Origin: Burkholderia pyrrocinia
GTDB taxonomy: Bacteria; Pseudomonadota; Gammaproteobacteria; Burkholderiales; Burkholderiaceae
DNA: 64,000 nucleotides
Assembly (NCBI RefSeq): GCF_003330765.1
Contig: NZ_CP024902.1
Location: 62,001-126,000, forward strand
Direction: 5' to 3'
Shown: positions 55,197 to 64,000 of the stretch, one piece after another
Numbering within the stretch: position 1 is the first letter of the stretch
Layout of the letters: the number at the start of each line of letters is the position of its first letter
Notes under the pieces: generated by a model
Told to the model about the DNA's origin: nothing
The model's database searches: none
Seen by the model: the letters and a program-made list of their open reading frames with translations, nothing else
Position numbers and translations under genes: made by a program

Positions 55197-56090
55197 ATGA
55201 GCGCGGTACCAAAGAAGAAGGGCTTGGGGCGTGGCCTCGAAGCGCTGCTCGGCGGCAGCGCCGATATCACCGAGGCGGTGAAGATCGAAGGGGCGCCGAA
55301 TACGCTCGCGCTTGGCAAGTTGCAGGCCGGCAAGTACCAGCCGCGAACGCGAATGGACGAAGGCAGCCTGCAGGAACTCGCGGCGAGCATCCGCGCGCAG
55401 GGCGTGATGCAGCCGATTCTGGTGCGGCCCATTTCGTCAGATAAATACGAAATCATCGCAGGCGAGCGTCGTTTCCGCGCGGCCCGCCTGGCCGGTCTCG
55501 ACGAAGTGCCGGTGCTCGTGAAGGACGTGTCCGACCAGGCCGCTGCGGCGATGGCGCTGATCGAGAACATCCAGCGCGAAGATCTGAACCCGCTTGAAGA
55601 AGCGCATGGTATCCAGCGCCTGCTCGACGAGTTCGGTTTCACGCACGAACAGGCGGCCGAATCGGTCGGCCGTTCGCGCAGCGCGGTGTCGAACCTGCTG
55701 CGCCTGCTGAACCTCGCGTCGCCGGTGCAGACGATGCTGCTGGCCGGCGATCTCGACATGGGGCACGCGCGTGCGCTGCTCGCCGTCGATGCGGCAACGC
55801 AGATCACGCTCGCCCATCAGGTGGTCAACAAGCGCATGTCGGTGCGCGAGACCGAGAAGCTCGTCTCGCACACGACGAAGGAAGCGCCGGCCGTGAAGGC
55901 GCGTGCGAAGGACGACGGCGGCCGCGACACGCGCCGTCTCGAAGAGGAGTTGTCCGACCTGCTCGCGTCGACGGTGAAGATCAAGCTCGGCCGCCGCGGG
56001 CGAGGGCAGGTGATGATCGATTTCGGCAACCTCGACGCGCTCGAGGGCATTCTCGTGCGGCTGCGCGGCAACGTGGCGACCGAAGAGTAA
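55197..56090 (+). CDS. parB: Chromosome partitioning protein ParB
   Basis: A 297-residue ParB/Spo0J protein. The N-terminus KKKGLGRGLEALLGG is the ParA-interacting Arg-bearing motif. It is followed by the CTP-binding ParB/Srx domain (GERRFRAARLAGL, ENIQREDLNPLEEA), a helix-turn-helix for parS (FTHEQAAESVGRSRSAVSNLLRL) and a C-terminal dimerisation domain. It binds the parS sites at 51066 and 53097 and slides as a CTP clamp. The ATG at 55197 has AGGAAG upstream; an in-frame ATG at 55173 would add eight residues. Confidence 0.95.
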   Translation: MSAVPKKKGLGRGLEALLGGSADITEAVKIEGAPNTLALGKLQAGKYQPRTRMDEGSLQELAASIRAQGVMQPILVRPISSDKYEIIAGERRFRAARLAGLDEVPVLVKDVSDQAAAAMALIENIQREDLNPLEEAHGIQRLLDEFGFTHEQAAESVGRSRSAVSNLLRLLNLASPVQTMLLAGDLDMGHARALLAVDAATQITLAHQVVNKRMSVRETEKLVSHTTKEAPAVKARAKDDGGRDTRRLEEELSDLLASTVKIKLGRRGRGQVMIDFGNLDALEGILVRLRGNVATEE

Positions 56091-56101
56091 CGAGGCGATC
56101 G

Positions 56102-57232
56102 ATGGAGAACACGGGCGCGGCGGCGCCGCGCCGGTGGCTCGGATGGGTACTGCAGGAGCCGGTGCTGACGGTGCTGGTGCTTGCGCTGATTGTCCTGCAA
56201 TGGTTGCGCCCGCAACCAATTGACGCACTGGCCGGCCGCGTCGACTGGCAGACCGTCGCGACGCTCGCGGGCCTGCTGATGCTGACCAAGGCGCTCGAAT
56301 TGTCCGGCTGCCTGATGTGGCTCGCGCACCGCATCGTGCATCACGTGCATTCAGAACGCGGGCTCGCGATGCTGCTCGTCACGTTCGCCGCAGTGCTGTC
56401 GATGTGGCTCACCAACGACGTTGCGCTGTTCGTCGTCGTGCCGTTGATGGTATCGCTGCGTGCGCTGACGCCGCTGCCGTTCCGGCGGCTCGTGATCGTC
56501 GTCGCGCTGGCCGTCAACGCGGGGTCCGTCGCGACGCCGCTCGGCAATCCCCAGAATCTTTTCCTGTGGCAATTGAGCGGCGTGTCGTTCGGCCGCTTCG
56601 TGGTCACGCTCGGGCCGCTCGCGATCGCGCTGATGGCGCTGCTGCTCGCGCTGACTGCATGCGCGTTTCGCGCGAAGCCGCTCGACCTGTCCGGCGACGT
56701 CGCCGCATTTCCCGTACAACGCATGCACGCGCTGATCGCCGCGGTGCTGTTCGCGGCATTCGTGCTGCTCACCGATGCGCACCATCCGCTGCCGGGTCTG
56801 GCTGCTGTCGCGATCATGTTGTTCGCTGTAAAACGTGACGCAGTCCTCAGGATCGACTGGCTGCTGCTGATGATCTTCGTGCTGATGTTTGTCGTGCTGC
56901 GCAGCGCGGCTGCGTTGCCCGTCGTGCACGACGCGATCGCGCATGCGCGTCTCGATTCGCCGCTGCGCGTATTCGCGGCCGGTGCGGTGCTGTCGCAGGG
57001 GATCAGCAACGTGCCGGCCGCGATCCTGCTGTCGGAGTTCACGAGCGACTGGCGCGCGCTCGCGTTCGGCGTATCGGTCGGCGGCTTCGGCTTCGCGATC
57101 GGTTCGCTCGCGAACCTGATCGCGGTGCGTCTCGCGAAGGAGTCGCGCATGTGGCTACCGTTCCACCTGGTCTCGATTCCGTTCGCGCTCGCGAGCGCGG
57201 CACTGGGCGCGTGGCTGCTCGTTCACGGTTGA
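56102..57232 (+). CDS. SLC13/ArsB-type (ion transporter superfamily) permease
   Basis: A 376-residue polytopic protein with about ten to twelve hydrophobic segments and two inverted-repeat hairpin regions typical of the IT superfamily: WLTNDVALFVVVPLM with AGSVATPLGNPQNLFLW, and GISNVPAAILLSEF near the end. The SxxTPxGNPxN and NxPA elements resemble ArsB/NhaD/CitMHS proteins. It may carry an anion such as a dicarboxylate, or arsenite or sodium; the substrate is not evident and no ars genes are present. It follows parB by 11 bases, so it may share the par transcript. Confidence 0.78.
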   Translation: MENTGAAAPRRWLGWVLQEPVLTVLVLALIVLQWLRPQPIDALAGRVDWQTVATLAGLLMLTKALELSGCLMWLAHRIVHHVHSERGLAMLLVTFAAVLSMWLTNDVALFVVVPLMVSLRALTPLPFRRLVIVVALAVNAGSVATPLGNPQNLFLWQLSGVSFGRFVVTLGPLAIALMALLLALTACAFRAKPLDLSGDVAAFPVQRMHALIAAVLFAAFVLLTDAHHPLPGLAAVAIMLFAVKRDAVLRIDWLLLMIFVLMFVVLRSAAALPVVHDAIAHARLDSPLRVFAAGAVLSQGISNVPAAILLSEFTSDWRALAFGVSVGGFGFAIGSLANLIAVRLAKESRMWLPFHLVSIPFALASAALGAWLLVHG

Positions 57233-57797
57233 GCGATGTGGGTGCGTGCGGCACAGGCGCACCGTTCGGGTGACGGGGAGGTGCACAGGGTTCGCGATGG
57301 TTGCGGGCTGTTGATAAGTGCGGCGATCCACAGTCGATCATCTGTGGTGGCGCGACAACTGATTGGCGGTATCGATGCGTCAGCGTCCGACCGAATTTCA
57401 CGCATCGGGCACGGCTGATCGGCCGCAGTGCTTTGCTTGTCCGGTGTCCTCGCGCGGGGTTCGAATCGCGCGACCCTCTGCACAGCGGATTTTCGGCGGC
57501 AATCGTGCTGCACCGCCAGGGCCCGCGTCGGGCATCGTTTCCATGCCATTCCAGCGGCGCCGGATTTTTCGAGCAAGAACTACCGGCGCAAAAATGCGAC
57601 CTTACAACTGTCATCGTACGTCGTCGAATCGCGTGTTTTTTTCACATGATGACGTGTCGTTTTATGCCGGTTTTTATCGCGTCTAAAGCCTTGAATCACT
57701 TGCAACTATCGCTTACAATCGCCCGGATTTGTTAGCTAGGCACCCCCGAAAGCTTTCGGAAAGTTTGGGGCGGATTGGGAATTTGCGGAAGGTTGCG
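57233..57797. other. Intergenic region upstream of the ATP synthase operon
   Basis: About 565 bases containing the promoter at 57691-57719 near the right end. The left part has scattered GATAAG and TCCACAG words but no exact DnaA box. No gene is convincing. Confidence 0.5.
57691..57719 (+). promoter_or_regulatory. Sigma-70 promoter for the atp operon
   Basis: TTGAAT (57691-57696), a 17-base spacer, then TACAAT (57714-57719): a good housekeeping promoter. It is 79 bases before the atpI ATG, and no terminator intervenes. It should drive the whole atpI-B-E-F-H-A-G-D operon. Confidence 0.75.
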
Positions 57798-58328
57798 ATG
57801 GCGAGTCAGGAGCCGATCGAAGGTCACGACAAGCACAGCGCGCGCCGCACTCAACCGGTGGTCGACGGGCGGCATGCAGCTGCCGACGACGAATGGGATG
57901 CCGAGCAGCAAGACAATACAATCGTTCCGCTTACGCGGGCAGAAGCGGAGACGCTGTTCGGCCCGGACGTGAGCCGACCCTCACGGGTCACGCCTTACCG
58001 GGTGGTGATCGCGCAAGTGGTCTTGTCCCTGGTTGCAACGCTGGCGTGGTGGCTGTTTTCCTCGAAGCCGCCGGGCGCCGCTGCGCAATCGGCATTCATG
58101 GGCGGAGCGATTAGCTGGGTGCCGAGCGCATTGTTCGCGGCGCGTTTGAGACGAGGCGGTGCCGACACCGTGATGGGCTGGGTGGTCGGTGAAGTAGTCA
58201 AGATGGGTGCGACGATCGCGATGTTCGTGGCGATCGCCGTGTGGTATCCCGGTGTGCACTGGGTGCCCCTGCTGATTACGTACTTGCTCGTGCTGAAAAC
58301 GTACTGGATAGCGCTGGCCTGGCGGTAG
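57798..58328 (+). CDS. atpI: ATP synthase accessory protein I
   Basis: A 176-residue protein with four hydrophobic segments in its C-terminal two-thirds (from about residue 68: VIAQVVLSLVATLAWWLF, QSAFMGGAISWVPSALFAA, GWVVGEVVKMGATIAMFVA, VPLLITYLLVLKTYWIA). The N-terminal 60 residues are polar and longer than in E. coli AtpI. AtpI helps assembly of the c-ring. The ATG at 57798 has GGAAGG upstream. First gene of the atp operon. Confidence 0.85.
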   Translation: MASQEPIEGHDKHSARRTQPVVDGRHAAADDEWDAEQQDNTIVPLTRAEAETLFGPDVSRPSRVTPYRVVIAQVVLSLVATLAWWLFSSKPPGAAAQSAFMGGAISWVPSALFAARLRRGGADTVMGWVVGEVVKMGATIAMFVAIAVWYPGVHWVPLLITYLLVLKTYWIALAWR

Positions 58329-58335
58329 GCTTTGA

Positions 58336-59637
<1,302 letters not shown>

Positions 59638-59764
59638 GGTTCCTCGGAAGCATTGCGCCAGGCATCGCCGGCGCAGGGTGGAACGGATGACGAGCGCCAA
59701 TCGAATTCAGTTTCGACGCGCTCCTCCTCGTTTCAATTTCCGGAATAGCAGATAAGGAAACACC

Positions 59765-60235
59765 GTGAATCTTAACGCAACCCTGTTTGCGCAAATGGTC
59801 GTGTTCCTGATCCTCGCGTGGTTCACGATGAAGTTCGTGTGGCCGCCGTTGATCAACGCCCTCGACGAGCGCTCGAAGAAAATTGCCGACGGCCTCTCGG
59901 CTGCGGAAAAGGGGCAGGCGGAACTCGTGGCGGCGCACAAGCGCGTCGAACAGGAACTCGTGCAGGCCCGTAACGACGGTCAACAACGCATTGCCGACGC
60001 TGAAAAGCGCGCGCAGGCCGTTGCCGACGAAATCAAGGCCCAGGCACACGCCGAAGCCGCCCGCATCATCGCGCAAGCGAAGGCGGACGCCGACCAGCAA
60101 ATCGTGAAGGCGCGTGAAACGCTGCGCGGCGAAGTCGCCGGCCTGGCCGTCAAGGGCGCCGAGCAGATCCTGATGCGCGAAGTCGATCAAACGGCCCACG
60201 CCCAACTGCTGAATCAACTGAAAGCCGAGCTCTGA
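59765..60235 (+). CDS. atpF: F1Fo ATP synthase subunit b
   Basis: A 156-residue subunit: an N-terminal membrane helix (about residues 7-26, [20 protein letters not shown]) and a long charged coiled coil forming the peripheral stalk, which binds subunit delta through the C-terminus. The start is GTG with AAGGAAA upstream, and length equals that of E. coli AtpF. It overlaps nothing; atpH follows two bases after the stop. Confidence 0.95.
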   Translation: MNLNATLFAQMVVFLILAWFTMKFVWPPLINALDERSKKIADGLSAAEKGQAELVAAHKRVEQELVQARNDGQQRIADAEKRAQAVADEIKAQAHAEAARIIAQAKADADQQIVKARETLRGEVAGLAVKGAEQILMREVDQTAHAQLLNQLKAEL

Positions 60236-60237
60236 TC

Positions 60238-60777
60238 ATGGCCGAACTTGCAACCATCGCCCGCCCTTACGCTGAAGCGCTGTTCCGCGTGGCCGAGGCG
60301 GGTGACATCGCCGCCTGGTCCTCGCTCGTGCAAGAGCTGGCCCAGGTTGCGCGTCTGCCCGATGTGTTGTCCGTCGCGTCGAGCCCGAAGGTGACCCGTG
60401 CGCAAGTGGTGGAGCTGTTGCTCGCCACGCAGAAGTCGCCGCTCGCGGCAAGCGCCGAGGCGAAGAACTTCGTGCAGATGCTGGTCGACAATCATCGTAT
60501 CGCGCTGCTGCCGGAAATCGCCACGCAGTTCGACGAGCTGAAAAATGCGCGTGAAGGCGCCGCCGATGCCACCATCGTCAGCGCGTATCCGCTGAACGGT
60601 ACCGAGCTCGAAGGGCTCGTCTCCGGCCTCGAGCGCAAGTTCCAGCGCAAGCTGAAGCCGACGGTCCAAGTCGATTCGTCGCTGATCGGCGGCGTGCGCG
60701 TGACGGTCGGCGACGAAGTGCTCGACACCTCGGTTCGCGCGCGCCTTGCTTCGATGCAGGCCGCCCTGGCCGCCTGA
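60238..60777 (+). CDS. atpH: F1Fo ATP synthase subunit delta
   Basis: A 179-residue, helical OSCP/delta subunit that ties the peripheral stalk to the F1 head. It starts [20 protein letters not shown], the family N-terminal signature, and ends in the beta-strand region [22 protein letters not shown]. The start lies two bases after the atpF stop, so the pair is probably translationally coupled. Confidence 0.95.
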   Translation: MAELATIARPYAEALFRVAEAGDIAAWSSLVQELAQVARLPDVLSVASSPKVTRAQVVELLLATQKSPLAASAEAKNFVQMLVDNHRIALLPEIATQFDELKNAREGAADATIVSAYPLNGTELEGLVSGLERKFQRKLKPTVQVDSSLIGGVRVTVGDEVLDTSVRARLASMQAALAA

Positions 60778-60821
60778 GCGCCACGCCGGCACGCAACAGA
60801 ATTGACTATCAGGAGCGAATA

Positions 60822-62363
60822 ATGCAACTCAATCCCTCTGAGATCAGCGAGCTGATCAAGAGCCGGATCCAGGGCCTTGAAGCGAACGCGGACGTTCGCA
60901 ACCAGGGCACCGTGATCTCCGTGACCGACGGTATCGTGCGTATCCACGGCCTGTCGGACGTGATGCAGGGCGAAATGCTCGAGTTTCCGGGCAACACGTT
61001 CGGCCTCGCGCTGAACCTCGAGCGCGACTCGGTCGGCGCGGTGATTCTCGGCGAATACGAACACATCTCGGAAGGCGACATCGTCAAGACGACGGGCCGC
61101 ATTCTCGAAGTCCCGGTCGGCCCGGAACTCATCGGCCGCGTGGTCGATGCGCTCGGGAACCCGATCGACGGCAAGGGTCCCGTCAACGCGAAGCTGACCG
61201 ACGCAATCGAAAAGATCGCGCCGGGCGTGATCTGGCGCAAGTCGGTGTCGCAGCCGGTGCAGACGGGCCTCAAGTCGATCGACGCGATGGTGCCGATCGG
61301 CCGTGGCCAGCGTGAGCTGATCATCGGCGACCGTCAGTGCGGCAAGACCGCGGTGGCGATCGACGCGATCATCAACCAGAAGGGCAAGGACCTGATCTGT
61401 ATCTACGTCGCGATCGGCCAGAAGGCTTCGTCGATCATGAACGTGGTGCGCAAGCTCGAAGAAACGGGCGCGATGGAATACACCATCGTGGTCGCCGCTT
61501 CGGCGTCGGATTCGGCCGCGATGCAGTACCTCGCACCGTATGCGGGCTGCACGATGGGCGAATACTTCCGCGATCGCGGCCAGGACGCGCTGATCATTTA
61601 TGACGACTTGACCAAGCAGGCATGGGCATACCGTCAGATCTCGCTGCTGCTGCGCCGCCCGCCGGGCCGTGAAGCGTACCCGGGCGACGTGTTCTATCTG
61701 CACTCGCGTCTGCTCGAGCGCGCGGCTCGCGTGTCGGAAGACTACGTCGAGAAGTTCACGAACGGCGAAGTGAAGGGCAAGAGCGGTTCGCTGACGGCAC
61801 TGCCGGTCATCGAAACGCAGGCAGGCGACGTGACGGCGTTCGTTCCGACGAACGTGATCTCGATTACCGACGGCCAGATCTTCCTGGAAACCGACCTGTT
61901 CAACGCAGGCATCCGCCCGGCAATCAACGCCGGCGTGTCGGTGTCGCGTGTCGGTGGCGCCGCGCAGACGAAGGTCGTCAAGAAGCTGTCGGGCGGTATC
62001 CGTACCGACCTCGCGCAGTACCGTGAGCTCGCCGCGTTCGCACAGTTCGCGTCGGACCTCGACGAAGCGACCCGCAAGCAGCTCGAGCGCGGCCGCCGCG
62101 TGACGGAACTGCTGAAGCAGCCGCAGTATCAGCCGCTGCAGGTGTGGGAGCTGGCCGTGTCGCTGTTCGCGGCGAACAATGGCTACCTCGACGACATCGA
62201 CGTCAAGGACGTGCTGCCGTTCGAAAAGGGCATGCGCGAATTCCTGAAGACGAGCCACGCTGACCTCATCAAGCGCATCGAAGACAACAAGGACTTGTCG
62301 AAGGACGACGAAGGCGCGCTGCGCGCCGCGCTCGACGCCTTCAAGAAGTCCGGTGCCTATTGA
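60822..62363 (+). CDS. atpA: F1Fo ATP synthase subunit alpha
   Basis: A 513-residue F1 alpha subunit with P-loop [10 protein letters not shown] (about residues 168-177), a non-catalytic nucleotide site. The family signature [17 protein letters not shown] is near residue 366, and the arginine finger of the family lies in this conserved segment. AGGAG precedes the ATG. Length is the same as E. coli AtpA. Confidence 0.97.
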   Translation: MQLNPSEISELIKSRIQGLEANADVRNQGTVISVTDGIVRIHGLSDVMQGEMLEFPGNTFGLALNLERDSVGAVILGEYEHISEGDIVKTTGRILEVPVGPELIGRVVDALGNPIDGKGPVNAKLTDAIEKIAPGVIWRKSVSQPVQTGLKSIDAMVPIGRGQRELIIGDRQCGKTAVAIDAIINQKGKDLICIYVAIGQKASSIMNVVRKLEETGAMEYTIVVAASASDSAAMQYLAPYAGCTMGEYFRDRGQDALIIYDDLTKQAWAYRQISLLLRRPPGREAYPGDVFYLHSRLLERAARVSEDYVEKFTNGEVKGKSGSLTALPVIETQAGDVTAFVPTNVISITDGQIFLETDLFNAGIRPAINAGVSVSRVGGAAQTKVVKKLSGGIRTDLAQYRELAAFAQFASDLDEATRKQLERGRRVTELLKQPQYQPLQVWELAVSLFAANNGYLDDIDVKDVLPFEKGMREFLKTSHADLIKRIEDNKDLSKDDEGALRAALDAFKKSGAY

Positions 62364-62434
62364 TCCGCGAGGGACACCTTGAAGCGGCGCGGGCCGCGTA
62401 AAGCGCCCGCGCCGCTTCGGTCAAGGAGCAAGCT

Positions 62435-63310
62435 ATGGCTGGAATGAAGGAAATTCGCGGGAAGATCAAGAGCGTGCAAAACACGCGCAAGATCACGAAG
62501 GCGATGGAGATGGTGGCCGCATCGAAGATGCGCCGCGCGCAGGAACGCATGCGCGCTGCCCGCCCGTATGCGGAGAAGGTCCGCGCCATCGCCGCGCACA
62601 TGGGCCGCGCGAACCCGGAGTACCGCCACCCGTTCATGGTGGCGAACGACGGCGCGAACACGGCCGGCATCATCCTCGTCACGACCGACAAGGGTCTGTG
62701 CGGCGGCCTGAACACGAACGTGCTGCGCGCCACGGTGCAGAAGTTCAAGGAGCTGGACGAGAAGGGCCAGAAGGTCGAAGCCACCGCGATCGGCGGCAAG
62801 GGCCTCGGGTTCCTGAATCGTTTCGGCGCGAAGGTGATCTCGCAGGTCGTGCATCTCGGCGATACGCCGCATCTCGACAAGCTGATCGGCGCAGTGAAGA
62901 CGCAACTCGATCAGTACTCGGAAGGCAAGCTGTCGGCTGTCTATATCGGGTACACGCGCTTCATCAACACGATGAAGCAGGAAGCGGTGATCGAACAGCT
63001 GCTGCCGCTGTCGTCGGATCGTCTCGAGGGCGACAGCGACACGCCGTCCACGGCGTGGGACTACATCTACGAGCCGGATGCGCCCGCGGTGGTCGACGAA
63101 CTGCTCGTGCGTTACGTCGAGGCGCTGGTGTACCAGGCCGTGGCGGAAAACATGGCGTCGGAACAATCGGCGCGAATGGTCGCGATGAAGGCGGCTTCGG
63201 ACAACGCGAAGACGGTGATCAGCGAGCTGCAATTGGTTTACAACAAGAGCCGTCAGGCCGCGATCACGAAAGAACTGTCGGAGATCGTCGGCGGCGCTGC
63301 TGCTGTTTAA
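62435..63310 (+). CDS. atpG: F1Fo ATP synthase subunit gamma
   Basis: A 291-residue rotor shaft subunit. The N-terminal helix [20 protein letters not shown] and the C-terminal helix ([20 protein letters not shown] and [16 protein letters not shown]) form the coiled coil that turns inside the alpha3beta3 head. AAGGAGC is nine bases before the ATG. Standard length. Confidence 0.96.
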   Translation: MAGMKEIRGKIKSVQNTRKITKAMEMVAASKMRRAQERMRAARPYAEKVRAIAAHMGRANPEYRHPFMVANDGANTAGIILVTTDKGLCGGLNTNVLRATVQKFKELDEKGQKVEATAIGGKGLGFLNRFGAKVISQVVHLGDTPHLDKLIGAVKTQLDQYSEGKLSAVYIGYTRFINTMKQEAVIEQLLPLSSDRLEGDSDTPSTAWDYIYEPDAPAVVDELLVRYVEALVYQAVAENMASEQSARMVAMKAASDNAKTVISELQLVYNKSRQAAITKELSEIVGGAAAV

Positions 63311-63328
63311 GCGCGCGCGGGAATTTGA

Positions 63329-64000
<672 letters not shown>

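Noticed and set aside
53795..55807. 670-codon minus-strand frame over rsmG, parA and parB
   Set aside because: Antisense frame of three well-identified genes; it arises from codon bias.
60492..62258. 588-codon frame opposite atpA
   Set aside because: Antisense shadow of a highly conserved gene, without family resemblance.

Overview
The window is high-GC DNA whose proteins and gene order point to a Burkholderia, most likely of the Burkholderia cepacia complex, and to the origin-proximal part of its main chromosome. The evidence is the block mnmG-rsmG-parA-parB followed by an F1Fo ATP synthase operon (atpI-B-E-F-H-A-G-D, with atpD cut by the window end), two near-perfect parS sites beside the par genes, and the Burkholderia arrangement of the type II secretion genes with a short gspC on the opposite strand. 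The species assignment is inference; no rRNA or other marker is present.

Layout. 0.2-2.5 kb: cidA/cidB-type holin-like pair with a divergent LysR regulator. 2.5-2.8 kb: an antitoxin without a toxin. 2.9-7.4 kb: an EmrB-type efflux pump, its MarR regulator, a small membrane protein and a NodT-type outer-membrane efflux lipoprotein. 7.4-19.2 kb: a type II secretion cluster (gspN-M-L-K-J-I-H-G, divergent gspC, gspF-E-D). 19.5-24.2 kb: lytic transglycosylase, CobW-type metallochaperone, HU and MnmC. 24.2-24.9 kb: an intergenic stretch with DnaA boxes and an AT-rich tract. I propose it as the chromosomal origin, because coding strand bias also flips there (mostly minus to the left, mostly plus to the right). 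24.9-31.1 kb: CPA2 antiporter, YbdK-type ligase, a cysteine-bearing MarR protein, a glutamine amidotransferase, an Old Yellow Enzyme and a SET-domain protein. 31.3-33.6 kb: a two-component system. 33.7-37.6 kb: a DUF3717 protein, phenylalanine hydroxylase with its pterin dehydratase and a divergent Lrp regulator, a CYTH-domain protein and a LysR regulator. 37.8-38.0 kb: a tandem array of palindromes directly in front of a GMC oxidoreductase. 40.2-51.0 kb: two complete branched-chain/hydrophobic amino-acid ABC transporters, the second with a permease-ATPase fusion. 51.0-56.1 kb: parS, mnmG with an internal parS, rsmG, parA, parB. 56.1-64.0 kb: an anion-type permease and the ATP synthase operon.

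How they work together. The right half carries chromosome segregation (ParABS), tRNA wobble modification (MnmG here, MnmC at 22-24 kb, both acting on U34), 16S rRNA methylation and ATP synthesis, as is usual near bacterial origins. The gsp cluster encodes most of the secretion machine, but the prepilin peptidase must be supplied from elsewhere. Accessory genes are few. The least explained structures are the palindrome array at 37.8 kb, a palindromic insert lengthening the GspI leader, a parS embedded in a terminator-like hairpin, the orphan antitoxin, and a 1.1 kb intergenic stretch with a strong isolated terminator.
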